Shown here in pieces: positions 37,701-46,807 of a stretch of 64,000 nt of DNA. The stretch is from CAYNUJ01 sp964573255. GTDB taxonomy: Bacteria > Bacteroidota > Ignavibacteria > Ignavibacteriales > Melioribacteraceae. Each line of letters opens with the position of its first letter. The first letter of the stretch is position 1. Where the stretch lies: the NCBI GenBank assembly GCA_964573255.1, contig CAZNJB010000019.1:1-64000 (forward strand), given 5' to 3'. Both the position numbers and the translations under genes were made by a program. Below the pieces are notes generated by a model. The model ran no database searches. It was not told the DNA's origin and saw only the letters and a list, made by a program, of their open reading frames with translations.

Positions 37701-38473
37701 GCCTTTAATAAAGTCCTGTTGCTCTTCTCAATAAATTTAAGAACGGATTGGGCATTCGGTTCGTCGGGATATTTTTCATTTATTTTTTCCACAGCCTGCG
37801 AAGTATTCAAACCTGAATTGTAAAGAAGTTTATAAACATCTTTAATTGTCATTATTTGCTCGTTCGAAAATCCGCGGCGTCTTAGACCTATCAAATTTAG
37901 TCCAACGAATCGAAGCGGTTCATTAGCAGCTAATACGAAAGGTGGAATATCTACCGTAACGCGAAAGCCGCCGCCTATCATCGCATGTTTTCCTACTTTG
38001 GTAAATTGATGAATTGGTGTTGTTCCGCCAACGATTACCCAGTCTTCCATCTCTACGTGTCCACCTATTTGAACACTGTTTGCGATAATACAATTATTCC
38101 CTATAATACAATCGTGGGCAACATGAGCATAAGCCATCAAAAGGCAGTTGTTTCCAATTTTTGAATAGCCCGTTTCAACCGTGCCACGGTGAAGGGTAAC
38201 AAATTCCCGTATGATTGTATCGTCACCAATATAAAATAGTGACTCCTCATTCGAAAATTTCAAATCCTGCGGTAAATTTGCTACCGATGCGGATTGAAAT
38301 ATTTTTACTCGTTTGCCAATTCGTGCACCGTCATAAATAGCAACATGAGGACCAATATTAGTATCGTCTCCTATTTGAACATCGTCATAAATAACGGAAT
38401 AAGGACCGACAGTAACATTATTGCCTAATTCGGCTTTCGGACTAACTGTAGCAGTTGGATGAATATTCGTCAT
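37697..38473 (-). CDS. lpxA: UDP-N-acetylglucosamine O-acyltransferase
   Basis: First enzyme of lipid A synthesis, adding a 3-hydroxyacyl chain to UDP-GlcNAc. The 258-residue protein begins with left-handed beta-helix hexapeptide repeats (IHPTATVSPKAELGNNVTVGP) and contains the catalytic region FVTLHRGT and AYAHVAHDC (His near 125). The C-terminal helical domain has VGLNLIGLRRRGFS. Length is normal. It follows lpxC/fabZ by two bases. Confidence 0.97.
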   Translation of the reverse strand: MTNIHPTATVSPKAELGNNVTVGPYSVIYDDVQIGDDTNIGPHVAIYDGARIGKRVKIFQSASVANLPQDLKFSNEESLFYIGDDTIIREFVTLHRGTVETGYSKIGNNCLLMAYAHVAHDCIIGNNCIIANSVQIGGHVEMEDWVIVGGTTPIHQFTKVGKHAMIGGGFRVTVDIPPFVLAANEPLRFVGLNLIGLRRRGFSNEQIMTIKDVYKLLYNSGLNTSQAVEKINEKYPDEPNAQSVLKFIEKSNRTLLKA

Positions 38474-38475
38474 AC

Positions 38476-39891
38476 TTATTTCTCTTCAATTTTATTTTCT
38501 CTATCAACAATTGCAGCCATCAAATCAGCTTCGGCAACGAGATTGTTACCGACAAATGCTTTTGCTTTTATCACTACAACTTTACTTTTCTTATTAACCA
38601 GTTCGGCTTCAAGAATCAACTGATCGCCTGGAACTACTGGTTTGCGGAATTTTGCATTATTTATTCCCATAAAGTAAACAAGTTTAGTTGAGGGATCTAT
38701 ATAAGAATTAAGCATCAAAATACCGCCAGCTTGGGCCATAGCTTCAATTATTAAAACGCCAGGCATTACAGGCTGTCCGGGGAAATGACCCTGGAAAAAC
38801 GGTTCATTTATGGTTACAGATTTTACCCCTACAACTTTCTTGTCTAATTCTAGGTGAGTGATTTTATCAACTAATAAGAACGGATAGCGGTGAGGCAATA
38901 TTTTTTGAATTGCATTAATATCAAACACCACACCTTCTTTCTTTACATGCTGATATTTTTTCTCGAGTTGTTTTTGCTGATAAAGTTTTCTTATCTTCTT
39001 TGCAAATTCTACATTAGCCTTATGACCTGGACGAGCAGCAAGTATTTGTGCTTTTATCGGTGCGCCTATAAGTGTTAAATCACCGAGCATATCCAATAAC
39101 TTGTGACGAACCGGCTCGTTCTTAAAACGCAATGTTTTATCATTTAAAAATCCTGAAGGACCTACGGTGATTTTATGATCCAACCCGATCTTTTCAGCCA
39201 AATTTTCCAAACCTTTTTCATCAATATCATGATCAACAATAACAACGGCGTTATCGAGGTTACCGCCTTTTATTAAGTTGTTATCTGCCAATTCTTCTAC
39301 TTCGCTCAAAAAGCAGAATGTACGGCAGGGAGCAAATTCTTCCACAAATTCTTTTTCCAAATCGAATAATCCCGTGTGCTGTGAGCCCAATGCAGGATTT
39401 TGATAATCGACCATAACGGTAATTCTGAAATCATCTAATGGAAGTGCGACGATATCTACTTGTCTATCTTCTTCATGGTACATTACCGTTTTATCAATAA
39501 TAAGATAATCTTTGGGCGCTTCTTGGGTTTCAATGCCTGCTTCTAAAAGTTTTTCTACATAAGGCATAGCGCTTCCATCGCCGATAGGCGGTTCAATTCC
39601 GGTAAGTTCAATAATAATATTATCTATTTGCAAACCTGCTATGGCGGCAAGAACGTGTTCAACAGTATAAACTTTTGTTTCGCCTATTCCCAAAGTAGTA
39701 CCACGCGAAACATCCACTACATATTCCGCTAAAGCTGGAATTTCCGGACTTCCGCCTAAATCTGTTCTCTTAAATCTTATGCCGTAATTTTCCGGCGCTG
39801 GTTTAAATGTCATTGTACAAGATGTACCCGTATGTAATCCAATCCCGGATAAGGAAATGGATTTTTGTATTGTTCTCTGTTTCTCTAACAT
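38476..39891 (-). CDS. lpxC/fabZ: Bifunctional LpxC-FabZ fusion
   Basis: A 471-residue fusion. The N-terminal part (about 1-305) is the zinc deacetylase LpxC: TVEHVLAAIAGL, GDGSAMPYV and the late HKLLDMLGDL and GHKANVEF motifs carry the metal and catalytic residues. The C-terminal part (about 320-471) is the dehydratase FabZ: LPHRYPFLLVD with the catalytic His, and GHFPGQPVMPGVLIIEAMAQ with the catalytic Glu. One does the committed step of lipid A synthesis, the other makes enoyl-ACP in fatty acid synthesis, so the fusion ties the two pathways together. The fusion is usual in Bacteroidota and relatives. Confidence 0.97.
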   Translation of the reverse strand: MLEKQRTIQKSISLSGIGLHTGTSCTMTFKPAPENYGIRFKRTDLGGSPEIPALAEYVVDVSRGTTLGIGETKVYTVEHVLAAIAGLQIDNIIIELTGIEPPIGDGSAMPYVEKLLEAGIETQEAPKDYLIIDKTVMYHEEDRQVDIVALPLDDFRITVMVDYQNPALGSQHTGLFDLEKEFVEEFAPCRTFCFLSEVEELADNNLIKGGNLDNAVVIVDHDIDEKGLENLAEKIGLDHKITVGPSGFLNDKTLRFKNEPVRHKLLDMLGDLTLIGAPIKAQILAARPGHKANVEFAKKIRKLYQQKQLEKKYQHVKKEGVVFDINAIQKILPHRYPFLLVDKITHLELDKKVVGVKSVTINEPFFQGHFPGQPVMPGVLIIEAMAQAGGILMLNSYIDPSTKLVYFMGINNAKFRKPVVPGDQLILEAELVNKKSKVVVIKAKAFVGNNLVAEADLMAAIVDRENKIEEK

Positions 39892-40944
39892 TTAATTTCC
39901 CTTTTTATTTTCTAATTTCTTTTCCAATTCAACTAATTTCTTTTCTAATTCCTTAATTTTATCAGAATATTTTGGCAAGTTACGCACATGGGATTCCAAT
40001 CGCAATGCGGTACCCCATTCCTTTGCCGGATAGCCGAAATATTTGCCCGGTTTGCTGAGAGACTTTGAAACCCCGCTTTGGGCTCCAACAATTACTCCGT
40101 TTGTTATTTCTATATGTCCCGCAACACCCACTTGTCCGGCTAATATACAATTTGATCCAATTTTTGTAGAACCGGAAATGCCGGTTTGTGCGGATATAAC
40201 AGTATTATCTCCTATTTCCACATTGTGAGCGACTTGAATCAAATTATCGAGCTTTACGCCGTTACCTATTTTAGTTTTTCCTATTGCCGCTCTGTCAATA
40301 GAGCAGTTAGCTCCGATCTCAACATCATTCCCAATCTCAACCGTTCCAATCTGAGGTATTTTATGATATACTCCTTTTTCATCAGGGGAGAATCCAAATC
40401 CGTCAGAACCTATTACTACTCCCGGATGAATAATAGCTCTATCCCCGATTTTACATTCTTCTCTAATGCTAACATTCTGATAAATTAAGCAGTCGCTTCC
40501 AACGGATGAATTTTTTAATAATACTGTGTTGTGAAAAATTTTTGTATTATCGCCTATCTTACACCCTTCCGAAACAACAACATTTTTCCCTATTGCTACA
40601 TTTTCTCCTATGGAAGCAGTGGGGTGAATAAATGCACTTTCATCAATTCCCTCAAGCTCCATTTCATAAGCAAAATATTTAACGACAATCTTTTGCAGAG
40701 CAACATTCGGTTTCTCGACCTCAATATAGGTGATGTCGTCTCTGGTTTTATTGAATCCTGGTTTAACTAATATTATCGATGCTTGAGTTGTGGGGAAATA
40801 TTTTTCGTATGCGGGAAGATAAAGTAGTGTGAGATCTCCGGGTTGAGCTTCGTCAATGCGAGAAATGTTGGAAAAATAAATATCCGTTTGGCCAAAAATC
40901 TTGCCGCCGATTAACTCGGCGGCTTCTTTTATAAATACCTTCAT
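39892..40944 (-). CDS. lpxD: UDP-3-O-(3-hydroxyacyl)glucosamine N-acyltransferase
   Basis: Third enzyme of lipid A synthesis, adding an N-linked acyl chain. The 350-residue protein has the N-terminal uridine-binding domain (about 1-100), hexapeptide repeats (about 105-300; IGDNTVISAQTGISGSTKIG) and the catalytic region HNVEIGDN with preceding GSDGFGF. A coiled C-terminal helix rich in Lys and Glu (about 325-350) ends it. Three bases separate it from the upstream ompH gene and none from lpxC/fabZ. Confidence 0.97.
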   Translation of the reverse strand: MKVFIKEAAELIGGKIFGQTDIYFSNISRIDEAQPGDLTLLYLPAYEKYFPTTQASIILVKPGFNKTRDDITYIEVEKPNVALQKIVVKYFAYEMELEGIDESAFIHPTASIGENVAIGKNVVVSEGCKIGDNTKIFHNTVLLKNSSVGSDCLIYQNVSIREECKIGDRAIIHPGVVIGSDGFGFSPDEKGVYHKIPQIGTVEIGNDVEIGANCSIDRAAIGKTKIGNGVKLDNLIQVAHNVEIGDNTVISAQTGISGSTKIGSNCILAGQVGVAGHIEITNGVIVGAQSGVSKSLSKPGKYFGYPAKEWGTALRLESHVRNLPKYSDKIKELEKKLVELEKKLENKKGN

Positions 40945-40947
40945 AAA

Positions 40948-41463
40948 TCATAACTTCAATTTGTCTAAAACTAAGTTCGTAATATCATATTCTTCTTTAG
41001 CGTAAAGAAAAAGAATATCTCCGCTTCTATCAAAAACGAAATCGAGTTCTTCTTCTTCCGCAACTTCCTGAATTGCGCTGAAGATTCTATTTTGTATGGG
41101 TTTCATTAACTCTTCTTCTTTCCTGAATAGTTCACCGTTGGCACCAAATTTTTGCTGACGGTAATCTGCAATTTCTTCTTCCAGTTTCATCAATTCTTTT
41201 TCAACTTCGTTTCTTCTTTGAGGACTCATGGTAAGTTTACGCTGATCGTAATCATCGTATTTCTTTTTCCAAGTATCCTGCATTTTTTTTAATTCTTCCT
41301 TCCATTCCAGAATTTGATCATCCAATTTTTTCTGAGCATCCTGGGCGTCGGGAAGTTGTTTCATTATTGCGTCCGAATCGATGTAACCGATCTTCAATTG
41401 TGCCTTAAGCGGCAAACTGAGAAAGAGAGATAAAATTGCTGTTAATAAAACCGTTTTTCTCAT
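40948..41463 (-). CDS. OmpH/Skp-family periplasmic chaperone (second copy)
   Basis: A 171-residue protein with signal peptide 1-21 and a long charged coiled-coil (about 45-125), the tentacles of Skp. Conserved IGYIDSDAIMKQLPDAQDAQKKLD and FVFDRSGDILFLYAKEEYDIT are shared with its upstream neighbour, so the two arose by duplication. It should hold unfolded outer-membrane proteins on the way to BamA. Unlike basic E. coli Skp, the tentacle region is rich in both Lys and Glu. Confidence 0.92.
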   Translation of the reverse strand: MRKTVLLTAILSLFLSLPLKAQLKIGYIDSDAIMKQLPDAQDAQKKLDDQILEWKEELKKMQDTWKKKYDDYDQRKLTMSPQRRNEVEKELMKLEEEIADYRQQKFGANGELFRKEEELMKPIQNRIFSAIQEVAEEEELDFVFDRSGDILFLYAKEEYDITNLVLDKLKL

Positions 41464-41476
41464 TTTTTCCTCTTAA

Positions 41477-42010
41477 TTATAATTTTCCTCTTTTGAGGGC
41501 ATCCAATACTTTAAATGTTATGTCGTAAGTATCGTCTGCATAAAGTAATAAAACATCTCCGCTTTTATCAAAAACAAAATTCATTTTTTCGTCTTTAGCA
41601 ACTTTCTTAATTGCTTTCAATATTTTTTCTTTAACCGGAGCTAATAATTGCTCTTCTTTAATAAAATATTCACCGTTAGGCTGTCCGAATTTTTCTTGGC
41701 GATATCTGTTAATTTCTTGATCGAGTTTAACTAATTCCTGCTGAGCCGCTTCCTGACCTTGAGGGGTCATTGTATTAGCTTGCTGCTGGAATTGTGCATA
41801 TCTGTTTTGTAATTGAGTAGTTAAACTATCTATATGCGCATTCCATTTTTTAACGATAGCGTCTAAATCGCTTTGAGCCTTAATAGCTTCTGAATACTGC
41901 AGCAAAATTTGCTGAGAATTTACATATCCGATTTTAAGTTTCTGTCCTTGAGAAACTACTGCAAAGAGTAATACAAAAAATATTACTAGTTTTTTCACTT
42001 TATACCTCAT
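41477..42010 (-). CDS. OmpH/Skp-family periplasmic chaperone (first copy)
   Basis: A 177-residue paralogue of the next gene, with a signal peptide (about 7-23) and coiled-coil middle (about 45-130). IGYVNSQQILLQYSEAIKAQSDLD and FVFDKSGDVLLLYADDTYDIT align with the copy at 40948-41463. This copy has a glutamine-rich coil (AQFQQQANTMTPQGQEAAQQ), suggesting different clients or partners. It lies 11 bp after bamA. Confidence 0.92.
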   Translation of the reverse strand: MRYKVKKLVIFFVLLFAVVSQGQKLKIGYVNSQQILLQYSEAIKAQSDLDAIVKKWNAHIDSLTTQLQNRYAQFQQQANTMTPQGQEAAQQELVKLDQEINRYRQEKFGQPNGEYFIKEEQLLAPVKEKILKAIKKVAKDEKMNFVFDKSGDVLLLYADDTYDITFKVLDALKRGKL

Positions 42011-42021
42011 AATTAATTTAA

Positions 42022-44511
42022 TTAAAAACCTCGACCAAATTGGAAATGGAAGAGCCAGGAAGGATCTTTTCCGTCAACTTTTTTCCTGTCAAATCCATAA
42101 CCAAAATCAAACCCAATCAGTCCAATAGGGTTGATTAATATTCTTGCACCAACACCGACTGATTTTCTAAGGTCAAATATATCTGTTTGTTGTAAATTAA
42201 AAAACACATTTCCTGCTTCGGCGAATGCTAAGAAATAAATTGGCATCGGTTCCAAAGCAGCTGCAGCTCTAATTTCTGCAGTAAACTTAGCCATAACGCG
42301 TCCGCCAACAACATCGCCGTTGCTGTTATGCGGTCCGACTGTTCTGTCTTCGTAACCCCTGAGTGGGGTAGTGGCAATCACTAAACCGTTACCGCCCATA
42401 AAATAAAATTCAAAAGGATTTATAGGCGTTCCCGGAACTAATTCTTTAATGTAGCCAATATTTACACTTGAATAGAATGCAAGTCTATTCGAATTGAATA
42501 ATCGTTTGTAAAGGTCGGTAGTCAAGTTCAATTTATAGTAATCAACATTTCCGGGTAAAAATGGTCCGCCGGAAAGTTCGGATACAAATGATATTTTTGA
42601 TCCTCTCGAAGGGAATATCGGGTTGTCGATATCAGTTCTGGTTAATGTAAAACCGAGAGTGTATTGGCGCGATAATCCTTCTACGTAAAAATTCCTTCCG
42701 TCGATTACGTTATTATATTGAAAACGGAATAAACCTTGAATATAGAAGAAATCATCCGGCCATTTTAATCTTCGTCCAACCTTGATTGATCCACCGGATT
42801 GTCTAAGATCATAAAAGAACCTTTGACGCGTATCGAAAATATCGAATCCAACTAATGTTGGTGTATCCATAAACCAAGGTTCTGTAAATCCGAGTGTAAG
42901 TGTTCTATAGAAATTACCAACACCGAATTGCCAGTTGAAATTTAGTACTTGTCCACCACCCATTTGAAATGGTTCGGATATGGAAAAGTTTGTTAACGTT
43001 ACACCGATCGAACCGCTGAATCCAAAGGAACCGGAGTAACCAACCGAGGCATTTAAGTAATCGCTGGATTTCTCTTCGACGTTGTAAATCAGATTTACAG
43101 TACTGTCGTTTGCCGGGCGGTAATCCACACCGGTTTGATACAGCTTTTCGACGTTAAAATATTGTAGGTTTGCTAATTGCTGAATACTTCTAAAAATATC
43201 AGCACGACTGAAATAATTACCAGGAATGGTATAAAGCTCTCTGCGAATTACTTTATCTTTTGTTTTATCGTTTCCGGTTATTTGAACATCGCCAATTTTA
43301 AATCTGCTATTCTCAGTGATTTTGATAATAATATCTACAGAATCTTCACCAACTTTTTCCTCTCTTGTTTCCAAATGAAAACCAAGATATCCGTGATCTT
43401 GATAGAGGGAAGAAACATCATTCTGTTTTTCGTTAAAGTGGAGATTCTGATTGAACTTTTCGTAATTATAAATGTCTCCTTTATGAAAGTCCAATCTTTC
43501 GTTTAGAGCTTCGTCCGGATATACAGTATTTCCTTCCCAGACGATATTACGAATTTTATATTGCGGACCTTCGTAAACACTGATTAAAATATCAACGGAA
43601 CTCTTATCTTTGGGATAAAGAAGAGTATCACCAAGAATTACAAAATCTCTATAACCATTTTTTCTGTAGAAGTTGGTTAATAACTCTTTATCTTTATTAA
43701 AATCCTCTCTTTTGAATTTAGCGGAACTCCAAAATTTCCACCAGGTAGTTTCGGAAGTCTCGTCAAATTCATCCTTCAGTTCGTCATCATCGAAAGCTTC
43801 GTTACCGATGAATTCAATCTTATTTACTGTTATTTCGTCGCCTTCGTTAATTTTATACACCAGCAACTGACGGTTGCGGATTTTTCTGATAATATTGCTT
43901 CTTGACTCAGGATCATAATCGTATTCGGTTTTATATTCGTCCGATAGATCATTTAAGTTTTGCCAAGTAACAGTAATTGATTCATCTGACGTATCAGAAT
44001 CAAAAAACCTGTATCTTACCGGAGTTATCTCGGCATTCAAAAATCCTTCTTCTTCGTATAATTTTTTGATATTGGCTTTAACTCGTGCAATTTCCTGCGG
44101 TTTTAAAATTTGACCGCGTACGAAAGTGAGTTTTTCTTCAATATCATCGTCGGAAATTTCATCGTTACCCTCGAACTTTGCGGCTTCTATACGGGCATAT
44201 TCTTTCACTTTAATTAAAAGGAATACACCGTTATTAATTTTTTTATCGATGATAATTTGAATATCCTCAAAAATATTTAAGCCCCAAAGCCGTTTGATTG
44301 CGTTGATGGTCTGGTCGCCGGGTATTTCTATTTCATCGTTTACCTTTAATCCGCTATTTGCAATAATAGTGGCAGGGTCGGCAGACCTGTTTCCTTCAAC
44401 ACTAATCCCCAATATCTGATAATTCGCTTTGGTAAGCTGGGGATAAATATTTTGTGAAATAATAAAAAATAATAACAGGCTATATTTGAGCCACTTTAGG
44501 GGAAAGTTCAT
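42022..44511 (-). CDS. bamA: Outer-membrane protein assembly factor BamA
   Basis: Core of the machine inserting beta-barrel proteins. Five POTRA domains (about residues 30-450 of the mature start) precede a C-terminal Omp85 barrel with the ends GGNGLVIATTPLRGYEDR and LIGFDFGYGFDRK, closing with aromatic F. The open frame begins at 44595, but the signal peptide MNFPLKWLKYSLLLFF starts at the ATG at 44511; the longer form would place 28 charged residues before the signal, so I take 44511. Even so it overlaps uppS by 32 bp. The protein is then 829 residues, usual for this group. Confidence 0.95.
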   Translation of the reverse strand: MNFPLKWLKYSLLLFFIISQNIYPQLTKANYQILGISVEGNRSADPATIIANSGLKVNDEIEIPGDQTINAIKRLWGLNIFEDIQIIIDKKINNGVFLLIKVKEYARIEAAKFEGNDEISDDDIEEKLTFVRGQILKPQEIARVKANIKKLYEEEGFLNAEITPVRYRFFDSDTSDESITVTWQNLNDLSDEYKTEYDYDPESRSNIIRKIRNRQLLVYKINEGDEITVNKIEFIGNEAFDDDELKDEFDETSETTWWKFWSSAKFKREDFNKDKELLTNFYRKNGYRDFVILGDTLLYPKDKSSVDILISVYEGPQYKIRNIVWEGNTVYPDEALNERLDFHKGDIYNYEKFNQNLHFNEKQNDVSSLYQDHGYLGFHLETREEKVGEDSVDIIIKITENSRFKIGDVQITGNDKTKDKVIRRELYTIPGNYFSRADIFRSIQQLANLQYFNVEKLYQTGVDYRPANDSTVNLIYNVEEKSSDYLNASVGYSGSFGFSGSIGVTLTNFSISEPFQMGGGQVLNFNWQFGVGNFYRTLTLGFTEPWFMDTPTLVGFDIFDTRQRFFYDLRQSGGSIKVGRRLKWPDDFFYIQGLFRFQYNNVIDGRNFYVEGLSRQYTLGFTLTRTDIDNPIFPSRGSKISFVSELSGGPFLPGNVDYYKLNLTTDLYKRLFNSNRLAFYSSVNIGYIKELVPGTPINPFEFYFMGGNGLVIATTPLRGYEDRTVGPHNSNGDVVGGRVMAKFTAEIRAAAALEPMPIYFLAFAEAGNVFFNLQQTDIFDLRKSVGVGARILINPIGLIGFDFGYGFDRKKVDGKDPSWLFHFQFGRGF

Positions 44512-45301
44512 TCTGGGTATTATGAGCATTTTCGCCGTTTTTAATTTGTTCACTAATAAGACCAAATCTTCTCTCTCTTCTTTGATAATCTTCAACAGCT
44601 AATAGTAAATCGTGCGCTTTAAAATCCGGCCATAAGGTCGAAGTAACGTATATTTCGGAATAAGCAATTTGCCACAATAGGTAATTGCTTACTCTCATTT
44701 CACCGCCACTGCGGATCATTAAGTCGGGATCAGGTATTCCGGAAGTTTCTAATTTCGATGAGAAATATTTTTCGTTTATATCATCGATAGAAAGTTTTCC
44801 TTCTTTTACCTCGGAAGCAATTTTTTTAACAGCTTCCAATATTTCCCATCTGCCGGAATAGCTTAAAGCAAGATTAAGAACCAATCCGGTGTTGTCTTTT
44901 GTTTTTTCGGTAGCCTGCTGCAACTCGTTACGAACCAAATCGGGGAGGTGACTAAAATTCCCGATGGTTGTAAGTTTTACATTGTTTGCATGCAGTTCAT
45001 CGGTTTCGTTTTGCAGACTTTTAACGATAAGTCGCATTAAGGTAGAAACTTCATCTTTGGGACGTTTCCAATTTTCAGTGGAAAAAGTGTAAAGAGTTAA
45101 ATACTTTACATCCAACTTAGCAGAAAGTTCAACTACCGAGCGAACGGTTTCAACTCCTCTGCGGTGTCCGGCTACTCTTGGTAATCCACGTTGTTTCGCC
45201 CACCGACCATTCCCGTCCATTATAATCGCTATGTGACGCGGTATAGAACCTTTCGATTTTAGTTTCTCGAGTCTTGCACTTTCTTCTTGTGTTAATTTCA
45301 A
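44480..45301 (-). CDS. uppS: Undecaprenyl diphosphate synthase
   Basis: cis-Prenyltransferase making the C55 lipid carrier for peptidoglycan and O-antigen. AIIMDGNGRWAKQRG holds the catalytic D29, GHRRGVE and YTFSTENWKRP follow, and the DLMIRSGGEMRVSNYLLWQIAYSE motif completes the site. The 273-residue length includes a C-terminal tail of about 25 residues that overlaps the bamA start. First gene of the envelope operon, behind a promoter at 45337-45365. Confidence 0.97.
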   Translation of the reverse strand: MKLTQEESARLEKLKSKGSIPRHIAIIMDGNGRWAKQRGLPRVAGHRRGVETVRSVVELSAKLDVKYLTLYTFSTENWKRPKDEVSTLMRLIVKSLQNETDELHANNVKLTTIGNFSHLPDLVRNELQQATEKTKDNTGLVLNLALSYSGRWEILEAVKKIASEVKEGKLSIDDINEKYFSSKLETSGIPDPDLMIRSGGEMRVSNYLLWQIAYSEIYVTSTLWPDFKAHDLLLAVEDYQRRERRFGLISEQIKNGENAHNTQNELSPKVAQI

Positions 45302-45336
45302 TTCACTTTTTCCATTTTATTCTAAATAGACTTACT

Positions 45337-45365
45337 AAAATAAAGGTGAGACCCTAAAAATTCAA
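45337..45365 (-). promoter_or_regulatory. Promoter of the uppS-bamA-lpx operon
   Basis: On the minus strand TTGAAT (45360-45365) is 17 bp from TATTTT (45337-45342), about 36 bp before the uppS ATG. The rest of the 163-bp gap to the left-facing neighbour has no other clear signal. Confidence 0.65.
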
Positions 45366-45464
45366 GGAAAACACCCAACATCTAGCTTTAAATGAACAAT
45401 ACTATGCCCTTTTACAAGCGAAATTGGATTTTGTGTCAGAAAAAATGAAGGAATTGAAAAAAGA

Positions 45465-45845
45465 CTACTTTTGAGGGACCGGAATGATCTTAATATTTTT
45501 CCGTGAAGATTCACTCAATGTGGAAACAATTGAACGGGCTTTCTTGATTGCTGGTTTAGGAACACCGAGAAATAACGTGACTTTTATGTTTGAGAACTTG
45601 GTTTTTCTTGTGGCTAAATATTCTAATTTGGAATAAACTTGAGGATCATTTAATTCTTCTTCGGTTAAGTTTATTCCTAATACATATTTCTTTTTGTATT
45701 TGCCTACGGCGTCAACTTGATATTGGCCGACAGGTTTCGGCGGCGGTAAGTATTTACCGAATTTCCGGCTGATTGTCATATAGCCGTATTTCCAAAAGTG
45801 CTTTATTAGCTCATCTACTTTTTCTTCTGGTTTGTAAGAGTTCAT
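45465..45845 (-). CDS. Hypothetical protein downstream of lexA
   Basis: I do not recognise this 126-residue soluble protein. The order YQVDAVGKYKKKYVLGINL, then TLFLGVPKPAIKKARSIV and NIKIIPVP, has the strand-helix feel of a PD-(D/E)XK nuclease fold (Asp in VDAV), but the usual E-x-K is replaced by GIN, so if related it is probably inactive. It is last in the lexA run, nine bases after the small gene at 45854. That position suggests SOS-linked expression, which is inference. Confidence 0.65.
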   Translation of the reverse strand: MNSYKPEEKVDELIKHFWKYGYMTISRKFGKYLPPPKPVGQYQVDAVGKYKKKYVLGINLTEEELNDPQVYSKLEYLATRKTKFSNIKVTLFLGVPKPAIKKARSIVSTLSESSRKNIKIIPVPQK

Positions 45846-45853
45846 CTCTCTGC

Positions 45854-46102
45854 CTAATTCATTGAATAATAAATTGGAATTATTGGAGAAAATTTTGAGT
45901 TTTTAATAATTCTTATATTTACGATTTTGTCGAATTCGAACATACGAATTTCGTGAGAGTTATTTACTCTACCGAAAATCACTTTTTTACCATCTTTGTT
46001 CCTACTGATGTAATATGGTTCAAGAGTGATTCTATCGAAACCGTATAGAAATTCGAGTCTGTTTCTATTGTGCATTGCTTCGTGAAAAATGTCCGATTTC
46101 AT
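45854..46102 (-). CDS. Small WYL-like protein downstream of lexA
   Basis: An 82-residue protein. The pattern FHEAMHNRNRLEFLYGFDRITLEPYYISRNKDG, then IRMFEFDKIVNIRI resembles the core of a WYL domain (ligand-sensing domain of DNA-damage and defence regulators), reduced to about 70 residues without a DNA-binding part. The similarity is seen by eye only. It begins 13 bp after lexA and is followed closely by 45465-45845, so the three probably form one operon under LexA control. Confidence 0.65.
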   Translation of the reverse strand: MKSDIFHEAMHNRNRLEFLYGFDRITLEPYYISRNKDGKKVIFGRVNNSHEIRMFEFDKIVNIRIIKNSKFSPIIPIYYSMN

Positions 46103-46115
46103 TTTACACCTCGAG

Positions 46116-46754
46116 TTAATTATAATTTCTGAATAGACCTACTACCTTCCCAATTATCGAAAATTCCTCATAATTGTTTATGGCAATTACGGGATACTCC
46201 TTGTTTTCGGGAATTAACTTAATTCCTTCGTTATCTTTTTTAAATCTTTTCAAAGTTGATTCACCTTCCAATAAAGCAACTACAATATCGCCATTCTCCG
46301 CATATTTTTGTATGCTTACAATCACAATATCATTTTCTAATATTCCGGCTTCAATCATACTATCGCCGCGAACTTTAAGACCGAAAAGTTCACTCCCTTT
46401 CCTTATTAAATCCTTACCGACAGATAAATAACCTTCCACATTTTCTTCAGCTAATACCGGATATCCCGCGGCCACACGACCGATGAGCGGTATTTCCAGG
46501 AAATCTTCTGCAACTTTTGAACTTCCGGATTTTGGTCCTTGATTTACTAAACTTAAAGTTCGGCTGGTATTATTCCCGGAAATCAAATAACCTTTCTTTA
46601 TTAAGGCATCAATATGGCGTTTTACTCCGAACGTACTAGCAATGTTGAATTTCGCTCCAATCTCTCTATAAGTTGGGGGATAATTATTCTCATCAATGAA
46701 ATCTTGAATAAAATTGAGAATTTCTTGTTGTCTTGCTGTAAGTTCTTTTTTCAT
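46116..46754 (-). CDS. lexA: LexA repressor
   Basis: SOS repressor that cleaves itself when RecA filaments form. The N-terminal winged helix has LTARQQEILNFIQ and YPPTYREIGAKF; the C-terminal peptidase has the cleavage site VAAGYPVLAEE (Ala-Gly), the catalytic serine in RGDSMIEAG and lysine in ESTLKRFK. All are present, so it should be active. An in-frame TTG gives four extra residues from 46766, but the ATG at 46754 yields the family's usual start (MKKELTARQQE). A promoter overlapped by a dyad lies directly upstream. Confidence 0.96.
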   Translation of the reverse strand: MKKELTARQQEILNFIQDFIDENNYPPTYREIGAKFNIASTFGVKRHIDALIKKGYLISGNNTSRTLSLVNQGPKSGSSKVAEDFLEIPLIGRVAAGYPVLAEENVEGYLSVGKDLIRKGSELFGLKVRGDSMIEAGILENDIVIVSIQKYAENGDIVVALLEGESTLKRFKKDNEGIKLIPENKEYPVIAINNYEEFSIIGKVVGLFRNYN

Positions 46755-46766
46755 TCTAGTGTCCAA

Positions 46767-46807
46767 TTGTTTACTACAAATATAGTGAACAAACGCACAC
46801 GTGTCAA
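46767..46807 (-). promoter_or_regulatory. lexA promoter with overlapping dyad (candidate LexA operator)
   Basis: On the minus strand TTGACA (46802-46807) is exactly 17 bp from TATATT (46779-46784), which continues into TTTG. A dyad TTGTTCAC-N10-GTAAACAA (46767-46774 and 46785-46792, 7 of 8 bases matching) surrounds the -10 box, where a repressor would block polymerase. LexA commonly represses its own gene, so this is the likely operator. An 8-bp palindrome ACACGTGT (46797-46804) overlaps the -35. Confidence 0.75.
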
